Positions 49,365 to 59,638 of a DNA stretch of 64,000 nucleotides are shown in pieces. Position numbers and translations under genes: made by a program. Under the pieces are notes generated by a model that saw nothing but the letters and a program-made list of their open reading frames with translations, was not told the origin of the DNA and searched no databases. Position 1 is the first letter of the stretch. Every line of letters begins with the position of its first letter. Origin of the DNA: VFBF01 sp964530695 (GTDB lineage: Bacteria; Pseudomonadota; Alphaproteobacteria; Caulobacterales; Aquidulcibacteraceae); contig CAZGYQ010000003.1 of NCBI GenBank assembly GCA_964530695.1, positions 1 through 64,000 of the forward strand, in the 5' to 3' direction.

Positions 49365-52207
49365 CCGCACCCATCGATTCAAAATCCCGCGTCTGGCTCA
49401 TCGACGGCTCGGGCTACATCTTCCGCGCCTATCACGCGCTGCCGCCGCTCACGCGCCAGAAGGACGGGCTGCCGATCGGGGCGGTGAGCGGCTTCTGCAA
49501 CATGCTCTACAAGCTGCTCAACGACATGAAGGGCCCGGACCGGCCGACGCACCTCGCGGTGATCTTCGATCGCTCGGCGATCACGTTCCGGAACGAAATC
49601 TATCCCGAATACAAGGCGCACCGCCCGCCGGCGCCGGAAGATCTCGTGCCGCAGTTCCCGATCATCCGTGAAGCCACGCGCGCGTTCGGCGCGCCGGCCG
49701 TCGACATGGAAGGCTTCGAGGCCGACGATCTCATCGCCACCTACGCGCGCGATGCGGCGCGGCGCGGCGCGAAGGTGCAGATCGTGTCGTCCGACAAGGA
49801 TCTGATGCAGCTCATCGTCGAGGACTCCATCGAGCTCTACGATCCGATGAAATCGAAATCGCTCGGCGCGGAAGCGGTGCTGGAGAAGTTCGGCGTGACG
49901 CCCGACAAGGTCGTAGACGTGCAGGCGCTGATGGGCGACAGCACCGACAACGTGCCCGGCGCGCCGGGCATCGGGCCGAAGACGGCCGCCGAGCTCATCG
50001 GCATGTTCGGCGATCTTGAATCCGTGCTCGCGCGTGCGGGCGAGATCAAGCAGCCCAAGCGCCGCGAGAGCATCCAGAACAACGCCGACCTCATCCGCAT
50101 CTCGAAGGAGCTGGTGACGCTGAAGGACGACGTGGCGGTGGAGGAGACGCTTGAGTCCTTCGCCGTGCGCGATTTCGAGGACGGCGTGCTGCTGAAGTTC
50201 CTCGACGAGATGGAGCTGCGCACACTGGGGCGGCGCGTGCGCGAGCAGATCGCGAAGAATCCCGAGAGCGTCGTCCCGCACATGCACGAGGGCGATGCGC
50301 CGGAGGGCGCCGCTTTCGACTTCGACAAGTACGAGACCGTAGACACGCTGGAGGCGCTCGAACGCTGGATCGCACGCGCAAACGCGGCGGGCTACGTGGC
50401 GGTGGACACCGAGACCAAGGGCCTCGGCGCACACGCCGAGCTTGTGGGGATTTCGCTCGCGACCGCCGTGAACGAGGCCTGCTACATCCCGCTCGCGCAC
50501 GTGGACCCGCATGCAGCGGCGCCCTCGGGCAATGGCGACCTCTTCGCGGCGCCCGCCGAGCCTGCTGCAGCCGCGCCGCACGCACCGCTCGTCCAAATTC
50601 CGATGAAGGCGGCGATCGCGGCGCTGAAGCCGCTGCTTGAAGATCCGGCGGTGCTCAAGATCGGCCAGAACATCAAGTACGATCTCAACATCTTCGCGCA
50701 GCACGGCGTCGCCGTCGCGCCGGTCGACGACACGATGCTCATGTCCTACGTGCTCGCGGCGGGCTCGCACAATCACGGCATGGATGAGCTGAGCGATCTC
50801 CATCTCGGCCATCGGCCCATCGGATTTTCCGACGTCGCCGGCAAGGGCAAGGCGCAGATCACCTTCGACCGCGTGCCCATCGACATCGCCACGCGCTATT
50901 CGGCGGAGGACGCCGATGTGACGCTCCGTCTGTGGGAGAAACTGCGCCACGAGGTGGCGCGCGAACGCCTGCGCACGGTGTACGAAACGCTCGAACGGCC
51001 GATGCCGGAAGTGCTCGGCGCCATGGAGCGGGCGGGGATCAAGGTCGATCCCGATGAGCTTTCGCGCATGTCCGGCGAGTTCGCGCAGCGGATGCTCGCC
51101 TATGAGGACGAAGCGAAAAAGCTCGCCGGCAAGGACTTCAACATCGGATCCCCGAAGCAGCTCGGCGAAATCCTGTTCGACGATATGAAGTTGCCCGGCG
51201 GATCGAAGACAAAGACGGGCGCGTGGTCCACCGATGCGAGCGTGCTGGAAGATCTCGCCGCCGCGGGTCACGAACTGCCGAAGGTGCTGCTCGACTGGCG
51301 CCAATTGCAGAAGCTGCGTTCGACCTACACCGAGGCGCTGCGCGAGGCGATCAATCCCGAAACGAAGCGCGTCCACACGAGCTATGCGCTTGCCGCGACG
51401 ACGACGGGGCGCCTTTCATCCAACGATCCGAACTTGCAGAACATCCCGATCCGCACCGACGAGGGCCGGCGCATCCGCGAGGCGTTCATCGCCGAGGACG
51501 GCCACGTGCTCATTTCGGCGGACTATTCGCAGATCGAGCTCAGGCTCCTCGCGCACGTGGCCGACATTCCGCAGCTGAAGCAGGCGTTCGCCGACGGCAT
51601 CGACATCCACGCGCTCACCGCTTCGGAAATGTTCGGCGTGCCGGTTAAGGGCATGGACCCGATGGTGCGCCGGCAGGCGAAGGCCATCAATTTCGGCATC
51701 ATCTACGGCATTTCCGCTTTTGGGTTGGCGCGAAACCTTGGGATCGAGCGCGGCGAAGCGGACGCCTATATCAAGAAATACTTCGAACGCTTCCCCGGCA
51801 TCCGCGACTATATGGAAAACACCAAGGCCTACGCGCGCGCGAACGGCTATGTGGAGACCATCTTCGGCCGGCGCGCGCACGTGCCGGGCATCAAGTCGAA
51901 GACGCCGACGGAGCGCGCCTTCGCCGAACGCCAGGCCATCAACGCGCCGCTGCAGGGCGCCGCCGCCGACATCATCCGCCGTGCGATGATCCGGGTGCCC
52001 GGCGCGCTGGCGGACGCGAGCCTGAAGACCCGCATGCTGTTGCAGGTTCACGACGAACTCGTGCTCGAGGCGCCGAAGGCCGAGGCGGAGGAGGCGATGG
52101 TTCTCGTGCGCCGCGCGATGGAAACCGCCCACGAACCGGCGGTGACGATCTCTGTGCCGCTGACGGTGGAAGCGAAGGCCGCGCGCACGTGGGCGGCGGC
52201 GCACTGA
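49361..52207 (+). CDS. polA: DNA polymerase I
   Basis: The 948-residue polymerase has all three domains. The 5'-nuclease domain is N-terminal (LIDGSGYIFRAYHAL, FEADDLIATYA, SSDKDLMQLI, GDSTDNVPGAPGIGPKTA). A proofreading domain follows with intact Exo motifs (VDTETKG near 347, GQNIKYDLNIF, YSAEDADVT). The polymerase domain carries motif A DYSQIELRLLAHVA near 720, motif B RRQAKAINFGIIYG near 770 and motif C QVHDELVLEA near 895. ATG 49361 overlaps the HEPN stop (ATGA); a start further up would extend into that gene. It fills gaps and removes primers. Confidence 0.97.
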   Translation: MTAPIDSKSRVWLIDGSGYIFRAYHALPPLTRQKDGLPIGAVSGFCNMLYKLLNDMKGPDRPTHLAVIFDRSAITFRNEIYPEYKAHRPPAPEDLVPQFPIIREATRAFGAPAVDMEGFEADDLIATYARDAARRGAKVQIVSSDKDLMQLIVEDSIELYDPMKSKSLGAEAVLEKFGVTPDKVVDVQALMGDSTDNVPGAPGIGPKTAAELIGMFGDLESVLARAGEIKQPKRRESIQNNADLIRISKELVTLKDDVAVEETLESFAVRDFEDGVLLKFLDEMELRTLGRRVREQIAKNPESVVPHMHEGDAPEGAAFDFDKYETVDTLEALERWIARANAAGYVAVDTETKGLGAHAELVGISLATAVNEACYIPLAHVDPHAAAPSGNGDLFAAPAEPAAAAPHAPLVQIPMKAAIAALKPLLEDPAVLKIGQNIKYDLNIFAQHGVAVAPVDDTMLMSYVLAAGSHNHGMDELSDLHLGHRPIGFSDVAGKGKAQITFDRVPIDIATRYSAEDADVTLRLWEKLRHEVARERLRTVYETLERPMPEVLGAMERAGIKVDPDELSRMSGEFAQRMLAYEDEAKKLAGKDFNIGSPKQLGEILFDDMKLPGGSKTKTGAWSTDASVLEDLAAAGHELPKVLLDWRQLQKLRSTYTEALREAINPETKRVHTSYALAATTTGRLSSNDPNLQNIPIRTDEGRRIREAFIAEDGHVLISADYSQIELRLLAHVADIPQLKQAFADGIDIHALTASEMFGVPVKGMDPMVRRQAKAINFGIIYGISAFGLARNLGIERGEADAYIKKYFERFPGIRDYMENTKAYARANGYVETIFGRRAHVPGIKSKTPTERAFAERQAINAPLQGAAADIIRRAMIRVPGALADASLKTRMLLQVHDELVLEAPKAEAEEAMVLVRRAMETAHEPAVTISVPLTVEAKAARTWAAAH

Positions 52208-52743
52208 GGTCGGGCGGCGGCGTCCGCGATGAGGACTGCGAGCCTATCACCCGCACAAGAGCTTCGTTCCAGCGACGGCAATGCACAGGCTGAAAAACGA
52301 TGCGGGCCATAGGCCCGCGGTCCTCCTCTTCGACGCCTGAGAATGCGGGAACGAATGCGCGCGGTCCCACAAACTGTCGCACGCTTCGCGCGCCTCCTCC
52401 CCCTTCAAGAGAAGGCCGGGCGGGGGTTCGACGGGGCGACGAAAGCATTGTGGGACAAGCGATTCAATCACCGCGCGTCGCGCTGCGCCCCTCCTGCTTC
52501 CTCGTGCGGGGGAAGGAAAGTTTCCCCGTGAATCTATCCGACCGGGTTCCCGGCCGTGAGATCATCGCTCCGTCATTCACAAGGCGACGGAGCCCACGCT
52601 CCGGACACCTCACGACACGCGCCATCGAAGGGACCGCGCGTTTTCGGACGCGCATCAGGCATGTGACCAAACGCGAGATTCTCCGGGGTCTGGCGGCGCG
52701 GCCGGTTGCGGGTCTGAAGACGCCCGCGCGCGGATGCGCCGCC
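52208..52743. other. 536-nt stretch without an intact gene, with repeat remnants
   Basis: I see no convincing gene here. A 7-bp hairpin GCGGGCC-ATA-GGCCCGC (52302-52318) may help end polA transcription. Around 52390-52560 lie repeat-like pieces (CCTCCTCCCCCTTC, CGGGCGGGGG, CGCGCGTCGCGCTG, CTTCCTCGTGCGGGGGAAG) that resemble the ends of the element at 45127-45273, so this is probably a decayed relative. Short open frames in it look repeat-derived. Confidence 0.6.
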
Positions 52744-53199
52744 TCAGCCGCCCCGCTGGAAATAGAGCTGGTCGCGGCCGCGCTCGTCGATCAGCACCAG
52801 ATAGCCGCTGCGCATCTGCGCCGTGCGCACCTTAGCCAGCGCATCGAGATAGCGGCGCTCGGCGGCGCGGACCTGATCGCTGCACGCCAGTTCCTGTGCA
52901 GTCAGTCGCTCGAAGCGCAGGTCCATGCCGATGTTCGGCGCCCGCGCGGTCCAGGCGCGGCACGCGGTGGAGCCTTCGGCGCGATCGGCCTCGATCTTCA
53001 GGGTCGCCGCGAGGCGCACGCCCTGCGGGGGCGCGTCCCGCACCAGCGCGAGGTTCCATGCGCCGTCGAGGGTCGGCGGCGGCGGCCCGGGCGCGCGGAC
53101 GCGGCTTGCCGGCGCGGCCGGGGAGACGGCGGCGGTCTGCGTCGTCGCGCAGCCGGCCGCGGCGAGCGCCATCGTCAAGGTCAGACCCAATGCGCGCAT
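52744..53199 (-). CDS. META-domain lipoprotein
   Basis: The 151-residue product has a lipoprotein signal with lipobox AAGC (Cys17), a Pro-rich linker, and a META/HslJ-like domain. The domain includes LDGAWNLALVRDAPP, the polar strand with RAEGSTACRAWTA and the central TAQELACSDQVRAAERRYLD, with conserved Cys residues. Proteins of this group are periplasmic or outer-membrane lipoproteins linked to stress in some species. It is a single gene between the repeat remnant and a small unknown gene. Confidence 0.82.
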   Translation of the reverse strand: MRALGLTLTMALAAAGCATTQTAAVSPAAPASRVRAPGPPPPTLDGAWNLALVRDAPPQGVRLAATLKIEADRAEGSTACRAWTARAPNIGMDLRFERLTAQELACSDQVRAAERRYLDALAKVRTAQMRSGYLVLIDERGRDQLYFQRGG

Positions 53200-53289
53200 G
53201 AAGGCGGCTCCTTCCGAAAGGTCCGGAAGGATGCGCCGGGCGGCGTTTCCATTCTGTTAAGGGACGGGGTTAAGCGCCGCGGCCGGTGG

Positions 53290-53472
53290 TCAGGGAAACC
53301 GGAATTGCACCCGGCCCGCGTCTTCCGCGGTCACCGCGCCCTCGTCGAGCGCCTTGCGCCAGGCGAGATCGAGATAGTCGCGGGCGGAGGCCGGCGTATT
53401 CGCGGACGGCGCCTTCACATATCCGCGCCAGATCGCGACGCCGTCTCGAACAAGGATGACTTCGCGTTCCAT
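53290..53472 (-). CDS. Small protein of unknown function
   Basis: The 60-residue protein (start MEREVILVRDGVAIWRGYVK, end GRVQFRFP) has no signal peptide or membrane span. The end region AVTAEDAGRVQFRF and a central helix DYLDLAWRKALDEG give it a plausible compact alpha/beta make-up. I do not recognise the family. It lies between the META lipoprotein gene (same strand) and the divergent peptidase gene; the ribosome site is not obvious. Confidence 0.5.
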   Translation of the reverse strand: MEREVILVRDGVAIWRGYVKAPSANTPASARDYLDLAWRKALDEGAVTAEDAGRVQFRFP

Positions 53473-53633
53473 GGCGCGGTCCTACAGGGTGGCGCGCGCG
53501 TGGGCAAACGGCAATGTGTAGCAGCCTTGCCATGCGGCGACCGCAAGATGGCGGAACGGACCCGGCAGACCGCCGCCGCCCCTCGACAAGACGCCGCCGT
53601 CGCGCGAAATGACGCCATCGTCAGGGAGGGCAT

Positions 53634-55115
53634 ATGTCCATGATCCGCTGGTTCCTCGGTCTGGTCTTCGTTGCGGCTTTGGGAATCGCTGGCGTGGTCG
53701 CCCTGCGAACCTCCCAGTTCGCGCCGGCGCCCGTCCCGCAGTCGGCCGTCGTTTCGGCGCCGAGCCTTGAGGTCGATCCGCGGGCCGCCGCCGCGCGGCT
53801 GGGCGAAGCGATCCAGTTCCCGACGGTCTCCGTCCAGCCGGGCGAAGCGTGGAACGCGGCCCCCTTCAGCGCCCAGCGCGCCTGGCTCGAAGGCGCCTAT
53901 CCGGCGTTCCACGCCGTGGCCGGTCGCGAGATCATCAACAACGAGAGCATGCTCTTTACGTGGACCGGCTCCGAGCCGGCGCTTCCGCCCATTCTCATCC
54001 TCGCGCACCTGGACGTCGTGCCCGTCGAAAGCTGGTCGAAGGACGACTGGACGAACGGGCCGTTCAGCGGCGCGGTGAAGGACGGGTACGTCTGGGGCCG
54101 CGGCTCGATCGACGACAAGGGTTCGCTCATCGCCGTTTTCGAGGCGGCGAACGCGCTCGCGGTGTCCGGCTTCAAGCCCAAGCGCACAATTCTCTTCGCG
54201 TTCGGCCATGACGAGGAAGTCTCCGGCGTGCAGGGCGCGCAGTCGATTGCGAAGCTGCTGCAGGAGCGGGGCGTCAAGGCGTGGTTCGCCATCGACGAAG
54301 GCCAGGCGATCATTGCGAAACACCCGATGACCGGCGGCCCCGTTTCACTCATCGGCATTGCCGAAAAAGGCTACGCGACGCTGCGCATCACCGCGACCGC
54401 GCGCGCGGGTCACTCCTCGGCGCCGGACAAGGACACCGCCGTCACGCTTGTTTCCGAAGCGATCCTGCGCGTGCACCGCATGCCGATCGAGATGCGTCTC
54501 GAAGGCGGGCCCGCCATGGGCATGATCCGCGCGCTCGCGCCGCAACTGCCGGTCACGTTGCGCGCCGCGGCGGCGAACGAATGGCTCTTTTCCCCGCTGA
54601 TCAACCAGCGCATGGGGGCCGACCCGCTCGCCGCATCCATGCTGCGCACCACGGTCGCGCCGACGATGGTGGAGGGCGGACCCAAGGACAACATCCTGCC
54701 GGGCCGCGCCGTGGCGCGGATCAACTTCCGGCTGCATCCGCGCGATACCTCAGCATCGATCCTTGCCCGTGCGCAGGCCGCCGTGAAGGACATTCCGGGC
54801 GTGACCGTCGAATGGGACCAGCCGCCGCATGAGGCCAGCCCAGTGTCGTCTTCGAGTTCCGACAGTTTCGCCCTGGTCGCGGCGATGGCGCGCGCCGTGG
54901 CTCCCGATGCGCCGGTGGCGCCGAGCCTGGTCACGGCCGGAACCGATTCCCGCTATTATTCAGGCGTCGCGCAGGACGTATACCGCTTCGCGCCCGCGCT
55001 GTTCACGATCGATGACATCGGCGGAATCCACGGCAAGAACGAACGACTTTCCGTCGACAACCTGTCACGGATGATCAAGGGCTATGCGCACCTCATGGCC
55101 GCGGGTGCGGGCTGA
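53634..55115 (+). CDS. M20-family metallopeptidase (carboxypeptidase S-like), membrane-anchored
   Basis: The 493-residue enzyme has an N-terminal hydrophobic anchor or signal (residues 5-24) and the M20 metal site: His125 and Asp127 in LILAHLDVVPVES, Asp160 in GRGSIDDKGS, catalytic Glu194 and Glu195 in FGHDEEVSG, and a later His in GGIHGKNE. The inserted lid domain (about 245-355) is present. It removes amino acids from peptides, probably in the periplasm. Two ATGs are possible (53634, 53640). A chagasin-like inhibitor gene follows 15 nt later, likely cotranscribed. Confidence 0.92.
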   Translation: MSMIRWFLGLVFVAALGIAGVVALRTSQFAPAPVPQSAVVSAPSLEVDPRAAAARLGEAIQFPTVSVQPGEAWNAAPFSAQRAWLEGAYPAFHAVAGREIINNESMLFTWTGSEPALPPILILAHLDVVPVESWSKDDWTNGPFSGAVKDGYVWGRGSIDDKGSLIAVFEAANALAVSGFKPKRTILFAFGHDEEVSGVQGAQSIAKLLQERGVKAWFAIDEGQAIIAKHPMTGGPVSLIGIAEKGYATLRITATARAGHSSAPDKDTAVTLVSEAILRVHRMPIEMRLEGGPAMGMIRALAPQLPVTLRAAAANEWLFSPLINQRMGADPLAASMLRTTVAPTMVEGGPKDNILPGRAVARINFRLHPRDTSASILARAQAAVKDIPGVTVEWDQPPHEASPVSSSSSDSFALVAAMARAVAPDAPVAPSLVTAGTDSRYYSGVAQDVYRFAPALFTIDDIGGIHGKNERLSVDNLSRMIKGYAHLMAAGAG

Positions 55116-55130
55116 ACAGGGAGATGACCG

Positions 55131-55592
55131 ATGCGTGCAATGCTGATCGCCTGTGCGGCCGTGCTCACGGCGTGCGCGCCTAAGGTCGTGGAGGAAGCCG
55201 TTCCGCCGCCGCCGGCCGCGCGTTCGCAAAGCGTTCCCGCGCCGACGCCGGCCGGCGTTACGCAACACATCACCGCCGCCGATGAAGGAAAGACGGTCGC
55301 CGTTTCCGTCGGCGCGACCTTTGCGGTGCAGCTGGTCGGCGTGCCTACCGCGGGCTACGTGTGGGCCGTCGTCGAGAAACCCGCCTTCCTGTCGGACGCG
55401 AGGGAATCGACCGGCGCGACCACAACCGCGCAATCGCAACCTGGCTTCGCCGGCGGCAATCACTGGGAAGTGTTCGCGTTTGACGCGCAGGGCGCGGGCC
55501 AAGGCGTGCTGAAGCTCGAACAACGCCGCCCGTGGGAGCCGAAGACGGAGCCCGCGACGCAGACCTTCACGGTGACCATCAGGGCGCAGTGA
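55131..55592 (+). CDS. Chagasin-like cysteine-peptidase inhibitor lipoprotein (I42)
   Basis: The 153-residue product has a lipoprotein signal with lipobox LTAC (Cys15), a Pro-rich linker and an I42-type domain. The three inhibitor loops are visible: a form of NPTTGY as GVPTAGYVW, the glycine loop GGNHWEVFA, and the RPW loop as RRPWEP. Known members block papain-type cysteine peptidases. Sitting 15 nt after the M20 peptidase gene it may protect the cell from its own or foreign proteases. The target is unknown. Confidence 0.82.
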   Translation: MRAMLIACAAVLTACAPKVVEEAVPPPPAARSQSVPAPTPAGVTQHITAADEGKTVAVSVGATFAVQLVGVPTAGYVWAVVEKPAFLSDARESTGATTTAQSQPGFAGGNHWEVFAFDAQGAGQGVLKLEQRRPWEPKTEPATQTFTVTIRAQ

Positions 55593-55687
55593 CCCATGGC
55601 GCCGGATGGGGGCTGCGACGAAGCGGAGCCTCGTGCGCGCGCCGGGGCTGTACTACGGGTGCGAAAACCACAACCGGCGCCCGCACC

Positions 55688-56746
55688 ATGACCGATGACC
55701 TGAAAGACATGTGGTACTTCGCGGCGACGACCGCGGAGCTTCGATCCGGCGCGCAGTTCCGCCGCGTGATCCTCGACGAGCCCGTGTTGCTCGGGCGCAC
55801 GGCGTCGGGCGAAGCATTCGCGCTGCGCGACATCTGCCCGCACCGGTCGGTGCCGTTGTCGGCCGGCCGCCAGATCGACACGGGCGGGCAGGCGACCGTC
55901 GAGTGCCCGTATCACGGCTGGCGTTTCGGCGCGCTGGACGGCGTTTGCAAGCTGATGCCGTCGCTGCTCGACGACCAGCCCTACGAAGTCGATCGCATCC
56001 GCGTGCGCCGCTTTCCCACGCACGAGGCCAACGGTGCGGTGTTCGTTTTCGTCTCGAGCGATGCGCGCAACAGCGAGCCGACCATTGCGCCGCCCTCCTT
56101 CGGCCCGCTGCCTGAAAAACCCAAATTCATCGTCGACCGCATCTTCAACGCGTCGATGGACAACGCCGTCGTCGGCCTGATGGACCCCGCACATGTGGGC
56201 TTCGTGCACTCGCAGTGGTGGTGGCGTCCGCCGTCCATGGGCCTGAAGCCCAAACAGAAGGCGTTCGAGCCGCGCCATCGCGGCTGGGCCATCGCTCGTC
56301 ATTCCCCCTCGGGCAATTCGCTCCTCTATCGTGTCGTGTTCGGTGGCGACGTGACGACGGAAATCCTGTTCGACCTGCCGGGGTATCGCTGGGAGGTGGT
56401 GGAAAACGGTTCGGGCGCGCGCTTCGTCACGCTCACCTGCCTGACGCCGATCGATGCGGCATCGACGCGGATCACGCAGATCACTTACTGGACCGGCGCG
56501 CCGCTGCTCAACCTGGCGCTGCCCATCGCGCCGGCCATGGCGCGCGAATTCCTCGATCAGGACGGGCGCATGGTCGATCTCCAGAACGACGGCCTGAAGT
56601 ATCAGCCCGGCATGCTGTGGATCGACGACATCGACGTGCAGGCCAAGTGGTACCTGAAGCTCAAGAAGGAATGGGCGGCGAGCCGGGCGGAGGGGCGGGA
56701 TTTCGTCAATCCGTTGGAGCCATCGACGTTGCGCTGGCGCAGCTGA
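55688..56746 (+). CDS. Rieske-type non-haem iron oxygenase (alpha subunit)
   Basis: The 352-residue protein has the Rieske 2Fe-2S ligands Cys50 and His52 (ICPHRSVPL) with Cys73 and His76 (ECPYHGWRF), then the mononuclear iron site Asp166, His169 and His174 (GLMDPAHVGFVHS). It fits the aromatic-ring hydroxylating or demethylase family that oxidises a substrate with O2. No ferredoxin or reductase gene is adjacent, so it must borrow electron carriers. The natural substrate is unknown. It precedes the fused ABC ATPase gene on the same strand. Confidence 0.92.
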   Translation: MTDDLKDMWYFAATTAELRSGAQFRRVILDEPVLLGRTASGEAFALRDICPHRSVPLSAGRQIDTGGQATVECPYHGWRFGALDGVCKLMPSLLDDQPYEVDRIRVRRFPTHEANGAVFVFVSSDARNSEPTIAPPSFGPLPEKPKFIVDRIFNASMDNAVVGLMDPAHVGFVHSQWWWRPPSMGLKPKQKAFEPRHRGWAIARHSPSGNSLLYRVVFGGDVTTEILFDLPGYRWEVVENGSGARFVTLTCLTPIDAASTRITQITYWTGAPLLNLALPIAPAMAREFLDQDGRMVDLQNDGLKYQPGMLWIDDIDVQAKWYLKLKKEWAASRAEGRDFVNPLEPSTLRWRS

Positions 56747-56792
56747 CGGGACGGATTGGAAACGCGGGGCCGTGCGGCTAGGCTCGGTGTCC

Positions 56793-58646
<1,854 letters not shown>

Positions 58647-58665
58647 CGGAGAAACAGAGTTCAAC

Positions 58666-59229
58666 TCAGGTGATTGGCGGTCTGGCCAGAATGTCGAGTC
58701 GTTCAGCCAAAATGACCTTGTCCGCACGCGGGTCGGAGATTGCTGACAACCTTGAACGCATGACATCGACGTCGAGAATGGCGGCCTCGACGGCTGCACG
58801 CAACCAATCGATATCTTTCGGTCGCCATGCATGCAGCTTTGAGATCGCTATGTCGTTCGGCTCTGGTACGATTGCCACGACTCCATTTGTGCTCGGCGTG
58901 CTGAACCGGATTGAACGCGTCATCCAGTCGTCGGGCATAAGTGCCGATTCAGACCCCACACCATCGCAATAATAGCCAAAACTCGCGTCGAAATTCGAGG
59001 CTTGTCCCAATACTCCGTCAAGCAGGTCAGAGACCTGTTCCGCGTTGGGCGCGTCGTACGCGAACAAGTCGATATCACGGGACATGGCAAGCTCGGGAGG
59101 CACGACGTCCCGCCACGCAATGATTGCCGCAGTTCCTACGAGAACGAACTGATCGATGCCGGTTGCAACTCCGGCGGCGCGCAGAATGTGCTCGACCTTC
59201 TCGCGTTTCATCAATGGCGGCGTGTTCAT
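58666..59229 (-). CDS. DUF6036-like nucleotidyltransferase-fold protein
   Basis: The 187-residue protein has a nucleotidyltransferase-like core: QFVLVGTAAIIAWRD with Gly32-Thr33, then RDIDLFAYD with Asp52 and Asp54. This is the GT/GS...DxD layout, with a longer gap than in MNT. The helical C-terminal half contains AISKLHAWRPKDIDWLRAAV. It overlaps the small gene upstream by 4 nt (ATGA), which resembles a toxin-antitoxin or abortive-infection pair. The region is visibly less GC-rich than its neighbours. The assignment to DUF6036 is by pattern only. Confidence 0.75.
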   Translation of the reverse strand: MNTPPLMKREKVEHILRAAGVATGIDQFVLVGTAAIIAWRDVVPPELAMSRDIDLFAYDAPNAEQVSDLLDGVLGQASNFDASFGYYCDGVGSESALMPDDWMTRSIRFSTPSTNGVVAIVPEPNDIAISKLHAWRPKDIDWLRAAVEAAILDVDVMRSRLSAISDPRADKVILAERLDILARPPIT

Positions 59230-59573
59230 TCGGCTGCGACATTTTCCTCTTGCGGGGCGCCATTCTCGACGATCACGAACACCGGCGCGCTTCCCCGAAG
59301 CTCAGCGCCTTGGTCGGTATCAGCTAGAAGCGATTTGGCGACGTCCTCTGCCGGTAGCGCGAGAATGGGTTTCCAGAGCAAATAGTAACGTCGCTGGTGC
59401 GGATCGGTGCGCACGTGACGTTCCAGAAACTGTTCGCCATTGCTCAGCAGGGAGGGGTTGGCGACCAACCGCTTTGCGATCTCGACAGCACGTGCATATG
59501 CACGTTGTTCGTGTCGGTCGTAGAACACGCGCTTGAGCGGTAACGACAAGACAAACTGTTCGCTCGTGGTCAT
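59226..59573 (-). CDS. Small protein of unknown function, partner of the nucleotidyltransferase
   Basis: The 115-residue protein has no signal or membrane span and a charged N-terminal half (KRVFYDRHEQRAYARAVEIA). It also has a central HVRTDPHQRRYYLLWKPILA. I recognise no family. The start has an AGGTGA ribosome site. Its stop overlaps the ATG of the nucleotidyltransferase gene (ATGA), so the two are one operon. It may be the regulator, antitoxin or partner of a nucleotidyltransferase-based toxin system. Base use is lower in GC than flanking genes, a hint of transfer. Confidence 0.6.
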   Translation of the reverse strand: MTTSEQFVLSLPLKRVFYDRHEQRAYARAVEIAKRLVANPSLLSNGEQFLERHVRTDPHQRRYYLLWKPILALPAEDVAKSLLADTDQGAELRGSAPVFVIVENGAPQEENVAAE

Positions 59574-59638
59574 CGGATCACCTCAAGTGTAAAACATATC
59601 ATTTCTTGGCTTTGGCGGACAGAGGCTTTCTGGGAAGG

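Noticed and set aside
49379..51376. Antisense open frame across polA
   Set aside because: No motif, and polA in the other direction has all expected motifs in order.
52343..52531. Small open frame after polA
   Set aside because: It overlaps repeat-like pieces, has no ribosome site and shows no protein-like composition.
53257..53273. Possible CtrA box (TTAA...TTAA)
   Set aside because: The spacer between the two TTAA is nine bases, while the CtrA consensus needs seven.
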